Of a stretch of 64,000 nt of DNA, positions 59,735 to 64,000 are shown piece after piece (positions within the stretch are counted from its first letter, which is position 1; each line of letters starts with the position of its first letter). Below the pieces are notes generated by a model. The model saw nothing but the letters and a program-made list of their open reading frames with translations. It did no database searches and was not told the DNA's origin. Origin of the DNA: Aliiruegeria haliotis (GTDB taxonomy: Bacteria > Pseudomonadota > Alphaproteobacteria > Rhodobacterales > Rhodobacteraceae); the NCBI RefSeq assembly GCF_003003255.1, contig NZ_PVTD01000001.1:868001-932000 (forward strand). The letters run 5' to 3'. Made by a program: the position numbers and the translations under genes.

Positions 59735-60163
59735 ATGCGAAATATACTAGTCGCCACCTTGCTGTCGCTGTCGCTGCTGCCGTTTGGCTCAACGGCAACT
59801 GCGCAGGATCGCCCATCAGTGTTCGAGGATTACGCCTCCTTCGAAGCCTTCATCGACGAGAAGATCATGGCGCGCGAGTTCGGTGTCCTGTTCCAGGCGA
59901 TGGGCGGCGGGCAGAACCTCAAGCTGGCAGATCTGCAATCGATCACGTCCCAGACCCGGGCTATGTTCCCGCGGGACTTCGAGGCGGTGCAGGTCATCAA
60001 GCGGGACGAGATGGACGGTGGGTTCGCGGCCGAGGGACGTGTCTACTGGGTGGGGGAGACCTATGCCTTCGTCTACGTTCTCCTGCATGACCGGGGTGAC
60101 GAGATCGTGGTCATCAACCTCGCGCTTCACGGTGCGCCCGGCCCGCTCCTGAGCATGTTCTGA
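59735..60163 (+). CDS. Secreted hypothetical protein
   Basis: A 142-residue protein with a Sec signal peptide (LVATLLSLSLLPFGSTATA then QDRP). The mature part has no cysteine and begins with acidic, helical sequence (EDYASFEAFIDEKIMAREFG) followed by a beta-rich end. I do not recognise the family. GGAGG precedes the start. It is divergent from the protease gene and convergent with glxA. Confidence 0.65.
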   Translation: MRNILVATLLSLSLLPFGSTATAQDRPSVFEDYASFEAFIDEKIMAREFGVLFQAMGGGQNLKLADLQSITSQTRAMFPRDFEAVQVIKRDEMDGGFAAEGRVYWVGETYAFVYVLLHDRGDEIVVINLALHGAPGPLLSMF

Positions 60164-60241
60164 ACGGCGACCGCCCCGCGCACCTGTAGAGCGATGGCGA
60201 GGCAAGCAAGCTTCCGGCGACGTCGCCAATCAGGTCAACAC

Positions 60242-61258
60242 TCAGATCGTCAGGCGACTGGCCTGTGCGCCGCGCTCCCGATAGGGCGTCGTCTGGTAGT
60301 GGGCGCGGTAGCACTTGGAGAAATGGCTGGGCGAAGTGAAGCCACAGGCCAGGGCCACGTTGATCACACTCATGTCGGTCTGCATCAGCAGGTTGCGCGC
60401 CTTCTGGAGCCGCAGCTCCATGTAGTAGCGTTTTGGCGACCGGTTGAGATAGCGGCGGAACAGCCGTTCAAGCTGCCGTGTGGACAGCGCGACATCCTTG
60501 GCCAGAAGGGAGGGAGAAATCGGTTCCTCCAGGTTCTGCTCCATAATCTGGATGACCTGGCTGAGTTTGGGATGCCGGACGCCGATCCGGGTGGGGATCG
60601 AAAGCCGCTGCGTGTCCTGGTCGGTCCGGATCGAGGAATAGATGAGCTGGTCGGCAACCGCGCCGGCAAGCTCCTCGCCGTGATCGTCGGCGATGATCTT
60701 CAGCATCAGGTCTATCGAGGCGGTGCCTCCGGCCGTGGTGATCCGGTTCCCGTCCTGCACGAAGACGGATTTGGTCAGGGTGACCTCCTCGAATTCCTCC
60801 GCGAAGCTGTCCTGATTCTCCCAGTGAATCGTTGCCCGTTTCCCGTCGAGCAGCCCGGCGCGGGCCAATGCGTATCCGGCAGTGCACAACCCTCCCATGA
60901 CCGCGCCGCGGCGTGCCTCCCGGCGCATCCAGTTCAGCAGCTTCTTGCTGGTCGCCGCCTGTACGTCGACGCCACCGCAGACAAGAATCGTGTCGTCGCG
61001 GCCGACCTCGTCGAGATCCATGTCGACCATGAACTCCACGCCGTTGGAGCACGAGACGTGCTCTCCGCCTTCACCGGCCGTCACCCAGGAATACAAAGTC
61101 TTTCCGGAGACACGGTTGGCAATCCTGAGCGGCTCGATCGCACAAGCGAAACAGAGCATCGTGAACTGGTCCAGAAGGACGAAGACGAACCGGCGCGACC
61201 GCGCGCCATCATCGGCGACCGGAACGAAAGTCTCTGGCTGGTTGGAACCTGTCGTCAT
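60242..61258 (-). CDS. GlxA-type AraC-family regulator (DJ-1/PfpI domain)
   Basis: A 338-residue transcription regulator. The N-terminal half (residues about 23-190) is a DJ-1/PfpI-like sensor domain, with ILVCGGVDVQAATSKKLL and GAVMGGLCTAGYALARAGLL. The C-terminal half has two AraC HTH motifs, LLAKDVALSTRQLERLFRRY and MSVINVALACGFTSPSHFSK. Relatives control choline, carnitine, glycine-betaine or arginine genes; the ligand here is unknown. It is divergent from the DAHP synthase gene. Confidence 0.87.
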   Translation of the reverse strand: MTTGSNQPETFVPVADDGARSRRFVFVLLDQFTMLCFACAIEPLRIANRVSGKTLYSWVTAGEGGEHVSCSNGVEFMVDMDLDEVGRDDTILVCGGVDVQAATSKKLLNWMRREARRGAVMGGLCTAGYALARAGLLDGKRATIHWENQDSFAEEFEEVTLTKSVFVQDGNRITTAGGTASIDLMLKIIADDHGEELAGAVADQLIYSSIRTDQDTQRLSIPTRIGVRHPKLSQVIQIMEQNLEEPISPSLLAKDVALSTRQLERLFRRYLNRSPKRYYMELRLQKARNLLMQTDMSVINVALACGFTSPSHFSKCYRAHYQTTPYRERGAQASRLTI

Positions 61259-61561
61259 CTTCTACTCGCGCGGATTGCGTCCCCGCTATCGAAAGCCTTA
61301 AACGCGCCGCGCCGCAAGGGGGCGTGACGCGCTTCGCTGCAGACAATTCGGATTCGGTCGTCGGTTCGACGCCCAAGCCATGCCTTTGCCGGATGCGCGG
61401 TAGACTGGGCGCAGGGGCCGGGCAATTCTGTGTGGCGGCGTTCCATGCGCAACAAGATAAGGCATTTGCGGGTGAATATGCCCGAAAATTTCCCGTTTCC
61501 ATCATTGCGGCTCCCGTTTATACACGCCGAACCGAAATCGATCACACGTCTGGAGGACGAC
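61259..61561. other. Divergent region between glxA-like and DAHP synthase genes
   Basis: About 300 bp with the two divergent promoters. The part near 61450-61530 is AT-richer. I do not see a leader peptide or a trp-like attenuator. Confidence 0.45.
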
Positions 61562-62929
61562 ATGACACGGGTCTGGAACAAATCTGACTGGCGCACCAAG
61601 CCACGGATACAGATGCCCGACTATCCCGACCGGGATAAGCTCGACGCCGTCGAGGCCCGTCTCGCGAAGTATCCGCCGCTGGTCTTCGCCGGCGAGGCAC
61701 GGAGGTTGCGCGACGAACTGGCCAAGGCCGGCCGGGGTGAGGCCTTCCTGTTGCAGGGCGGAGACTGCGCCGAGAGTTTCGCCGAATTCTCCGCCGACAC
61801 CATCCGCGAGACCTTCAAGGTCATGTTGCAGATGGCCGTGGTCCTGACCTATGGCGCCAAGGTGCCGGTGGTGAAAGTCGGCCGCATGGCCGGGCAGTTC
61901 GCCAAGCCGCGCTCCGCGCCCACGGAGGTCAAGGACGGGGTGGAACTGCCGAGCTACCGCGGCGACATCATCAACGAGCTGGACTTCACCGAAGCCGCCC
62001 GGATCCCCGATCCCGACAAGATGCTGCGTGCCTATACCCAGGCCGCCGCCTCGCTGAACCTTCTGCGCGCCTTCTCCACCGGCGGTTTCGCCGATATCCA
62101 TCGCGTGCACGCCTGGACCACCGGCTTTGCCGAGGCCGACAAGGCGGAACGGTATCGCACGCTGTCGGACCGGATCTCCGATGCGCTGCACTTTATGACC
62201 GCGGCGGGCATCAACTCCGACCGCATCGCCTCCATGAGCATGGTGGATTTCTACACCAGCCACGAGGCGCTGTTGCTGGAATACGAAGAGGCGCTGACCC
62301 GTGTCGATTCGACCACCGGACAGACCATTGCCGGCTCCGGTCACATGATCTGGATCGGCGACCGGACCCGTCAGCCGGACGGCGCCCATGTCGAGTTCTG
62401 CCGTGGCGTGATCAACCCGATCGGACTCAAGTGCGGCCCGACCACCAGCGCCGAGGACCTCAAGGTCTTGATGGAGAAGCTGAACCCGGAAAACGACGAA
62501 GGTCGCCTGACCCTCATCGCCCGGTTCGGTGCCGGCAAGGTCGGCGAGCACCTGCCGCGTCTGGTGGAAACGGTGAAGGCCGAGGGCGCCAACGTGGTCT
62601 GGTCCTGCGACCCGATGCACGGCAACACGATCAAGTCGTCCACCGGCTACAAGACCCGGCCCTTCGATCAGGTCCTGTCCGAAGTTCGCGAGTTCTTCGC
62701 GGTCCATCGTGAGCAGGGCACGGTTCCGGGTGGCGTGCATTTCGAGATGACGGGCCAGGACGTGACCGAATGCACCGGTGGCGTGCGGGCGGTGACGGAC
62801 GAAGACCTCTCCGACCGCTATCACACGGCCTGTGATCCGCGCCTGAACGCCTCGCAATCGCTGGAACTTGCCTTCCTCGTGGCCGAGGAGCTGTCCAACC
62901 GTCGCGAGGCTGCGCGCGCGGCTGGCTGA
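61562..62929 (+). CDS. Class II 3-deoxy-7-phosphoheptulonate synthase (DAHP synthase)
   Basis: A 455-residue enzyme that condenses phosphoenolpyruvate and erythrose-4-phosphate, the first step of the shikimate pathway. It is the class II (plant-like) form: [20 protein letters not shown] at the start, [15 protein letters not shown] with the metal-binding cysteine, [19 protein letters not shown]-like [12 protein letters not shown] and [26 protein letters not shown] precedes the start. A strong terminator follows. Confidence 0.95.
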   Translation: MTRVWNKSDWRTKPRIQMPDYPDRDKLDAVEARLAKYPPLVFAGEARRLRDELAKAGRGEAFLLQGGDCAESFAEFSADTIRETFKVMLQMAVVLTYGAKVPVVKVGRMAGQFAKPRSAPTEVKDGVELPSYRGDIINELDFTEAARIPDPDKMLRAYTQAAASLNLLRAFSTGGFADIHRVHAWTTGFAEADKAERYRTLSDRISDALHFMTAAGINSDRIASMSMVDFYTSHEALLLEYEEALTRVDSTTGQTIAGSGHMIWIGDRTRQPDGAHVEFCRGVINPIGLKCGPTTSAEDLKVLMEKLNPENDEGRLTLIARFGAGKVGEHLPRLVETVKAEGANVVWSCDPMHGNTIKSSTGYKTRPFDQVLSEVREFFAVHREQGTVPGGVHFEMTGQDVTECTGGVRAVTDEDLSDRYHTACDPRLNASQSLELAFLVAEELSNRREAARAAG

Positions 62930-62950
62930 TTGTACGCAGACATCATGAGA

Positions 62951-62985
62951 AAAGCCGCCTGTCGTTCTGGATAGGCGGCTTTTTT
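62951..62985 (+). terminator. Terminator of the DAHP synthase gene
   Basis: Stem aaagccgcct (62951-62960) and aggcggcttt (62973-62982) with a 12-nt loop, followed by a T run. It is about 20 bp after the stop codon. Confidence 0.85.
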
Positions 62986-63004
62986 CACTTTCGGGGGAGT
63001 GAGC

Positions 63005-63436
63005 ATGGCACTTGAAATGGATATCGGGGACCTCGGACTTTTCCTGCAACAGGAATTTCCCCAGGTTGCGGAGGATTTCTCCGTGGATCATCTGGATGAC
63101 ACGTCGATCCGTGTCCGGTTGAAGGTGACGGACCGGCACCTCCGCCCGGGTAGCACGGTTTCCGGTCCATCGATGTTCGCGCTGGCCGATTGCGCCATGT
63201 ATCTTGCCGTTCTGAGCCGCATCGGCCCGAAAGCGCTGGCGGTGACGACCAATTGTGCCATTGATTTCATGCGCAAGCCGGAGGCGGGCAGAGACGTGCT
63301 GTGCGATGCGCGCCTGCTGAAGCTCGGCCGGGTTCTCGCGGTCGGCGACGCCATGCTGTTTTCAGAGGGACACGAGGATCGGGTCGTCGCCCGCGCCTCG
63401 CTCACCTATTCGATTCCGCCAATTGCGGCAGGCTGA
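63005..63436 (+). CDS. PaaI-family hot-dog thioesterase
   Basis: A 143-residue hot-dog domain protein. The family block HLRPGSTVSGPSMFALADCAM contains the catalytic-type aspartate, with NCAIDFMRKPEAGRDV and the end RASLTYSIPP. It hydrolyses acyl-CoA thioesters. GGGGAG precedes the start at 63005. It lies between the DAHP synthase terminator and the rplM promoter region. Confidence 0.82.
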   Translation: MALEMDIGDLGLFLQQEFPQVAEDFSVDHLDDTSIRVRLKVTDRHLRPGSTVSGPSMFALADCAMYLAVLSRIGPKALAVTTNCAIDFMRKPEAGRDVLCDARLLKLGRVLAVGDAMLFSEGHEDRVVARASLTYSIPPIAAG

Positions 63437-63536
63437 TTTCAACCGCTTGTGGCTGGTATCCGGCTGCACCGGCATTCGGGCAGCCACAGGCTGTGCTTTC
63501 GGGCGCGGGTGACGGCCGGAACCTGTCAAGTTGTGG

Positions 63537-63550
63537 GGTAATATATTACC
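63537..63550. promoter_or_regulatory. 14-bp perfect palindrome upstream of rplM
   Basis: The sequence ggtaatatattacc is a perfect AT-rich palindrome in an AT-rich region 130 bp before rplM. It may be an operator; no regulator is identified. Confidence 0.4.
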
Positions 63551-63598
63551 TTATTTGTAAGCATTTGATTTTACATCTAAAGTTAACCAAAGTCAGCA

Positions 63599-63626
63599 TT
63601 GACTGTGACGCCAAAACCCTTAGAAC
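63599..63626 (+). promoter_or_regulatory. Possible sigma70 promoter of rplM
   Basis: TTGACT at 63599-63604, a 16-bp spacer, then TAGAAC at 63621-63626, which matches four of six positions of TATAAT. Its place about 55 bp before the rplM start fits a ribosomal-protein promoter, but the -10 is weak. Confidence 0.45.
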
Positions 63627-63680
63627 CGCTACATCAATCGATCGGGCCACCGTGCCCCCCGAAAGAACAAGAGCAAACAG

Positions 63681-64000
63681 ATGAAAACCTATACCGCGAC
63701 CCCGGCGGACATCGACAAGAAATGGATCATCATCGACGCCGAGGGCGTCGTGCTGGGCCGTCTTGCATCGATCGTCGCCAACCGCCTGCGTGGCAAGCAC
63801 AAGGCCACCTTCACGCCGCATATGGACATGGGTGACAATGTCATCGTGATCAACGCCGAAAAGGTGCAGATCACCGGCAACAAGCGCATGAAGCCGAACT
63901 ACTGGCACACCGGGTATCCGGGCGGCATCAAGTCCCGCACCACCGGCCAGATCCTCGAGGGTGAATACCCCGAGCGCGTGGTCATGCAGGCCGTCAAGCG
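63681..64000 (+). CDS. rplM: Large ribosomal subunit protein uL13 (partial)
   Basis: The first 106 residues or so of ribosomal protein L13, cut by the window edge. The start [54 protein letters not shown] and [14 protein letters not shown] are highly conserved. rpsI (S9) normally follows. Confidence 0.96.
   Translation, partial: MKTYTATPADIDKKWIIIDAEGVVLGRLASIVANRLRGKHKATFTPHMDMGDNVIVINAEKVQITGNKRMKPNYWHTGYPGGIKSRTTGQILEGEYPERVVMQAVK

Noticed and set aside
61502-63139. A 545-codon minus-strand frame under the DAHP synthase gene
   Set aside because: It is antisense to a complete class II DAHP synthase.

Overview
The window reads as chromosomal DNA of a GC-rich alphaproteobacterium of the Rhodobacterales (Rhodobacteraceae/Paracoccaceae, roseobacter-like). 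The main reasons are the block lipA ... coq10-like, cinA-pgpA-ispDF, dusB(nifR3)-ntrB-ntrC-ntrY-ntrX-trkA-trkH-hfq-hflX, an NtrC that lacks the sigma54-contact GAFTGA loop, a DksA with one cysteine in place of the zinc finger, a monomeric isocitrate dehydrogenase, and a class II DAHP synthase. No species name can be justified from this sequence alone. I see no insertion sequences, integrases, prophage genes or CRISPR arrays.

Layout. 0.3-8.9 kb: enolase, an EamA permease, a Fur-family regulator, a MoxR ATPase, DksA, an FAD monooxygenase, a hot-dog thioesterase and galT-galK. 9.4-13.1 kb: monomeric IDH, then two secreted proteins, one a fusion of LprI-like and MliC-like lysozyme-inhibitor domains. 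13.4-18.5 kb: lipA, a diheme cytochrome c, a 60-residue membrane protein, a badly decayed RTX gene, hpt and a coq10/ratA-like gene. 18.8-33.1 kb: isoprenoid and phospholipid genes overlapping by ATGA, then the nitrogen-regulation, potassium-uptake and Hfq block on the opposite strand. 33.5-45.6 kb: penicillin-acylase-like Ntn hydrolase, a beta-hydroxyacid dehydrogenase with a sulfotransferase-like gene, a membrane-anchored NYN/Zc3h12a-like nuclease, acnA, an HTH protein, a DUF1223 protein, a lipid A acyltransferase, an isolated fliG and a 57-residue secreted protein. 45.8-50.0 kb: purB, a DUF6314 protein, bioY, a permease, a lipoprotein lytic transglycosylase and tRNA-Pro(UGG). 50.3-56.3 kb: a branched-chain amino-acid ABC operon (livK, livG, livF, livH, livM) with two extra small secreted proteins inside it. 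56.4-64 kb: a PQQ-type sugar dehydrogenase, a serralysin-like RTX metalloprotease, a secreted hypothetical, a GlxA-type AraC regulator, DAHP synthase, a PaaI-type thioesterase and the start of rplM.

How the genes work together. Most of the window is core metabolism and regulation: glycolysis and TCA (eno, icd, acnA), lipoate, isoprenoids, purine synthesis and salvage, nitrogen sensing by two sensor/regulator pairs (NtrBC, NtrYX), K+ uptake and RNA regulation by Hfq. Accessory content is modest: the lysozyme-inhibitor fusion, the RTX pseudogene, the RTX protease and the small secreted proteins in the liv operon. I do not find a convincing new multi-gene defence or mobile system. The most unusual items are the two small proteins embedded in the liv operon, the tethered NYN nuclease, the RTX protease with an extra N-terminal domain, and the multiply disrupted RTX gene.
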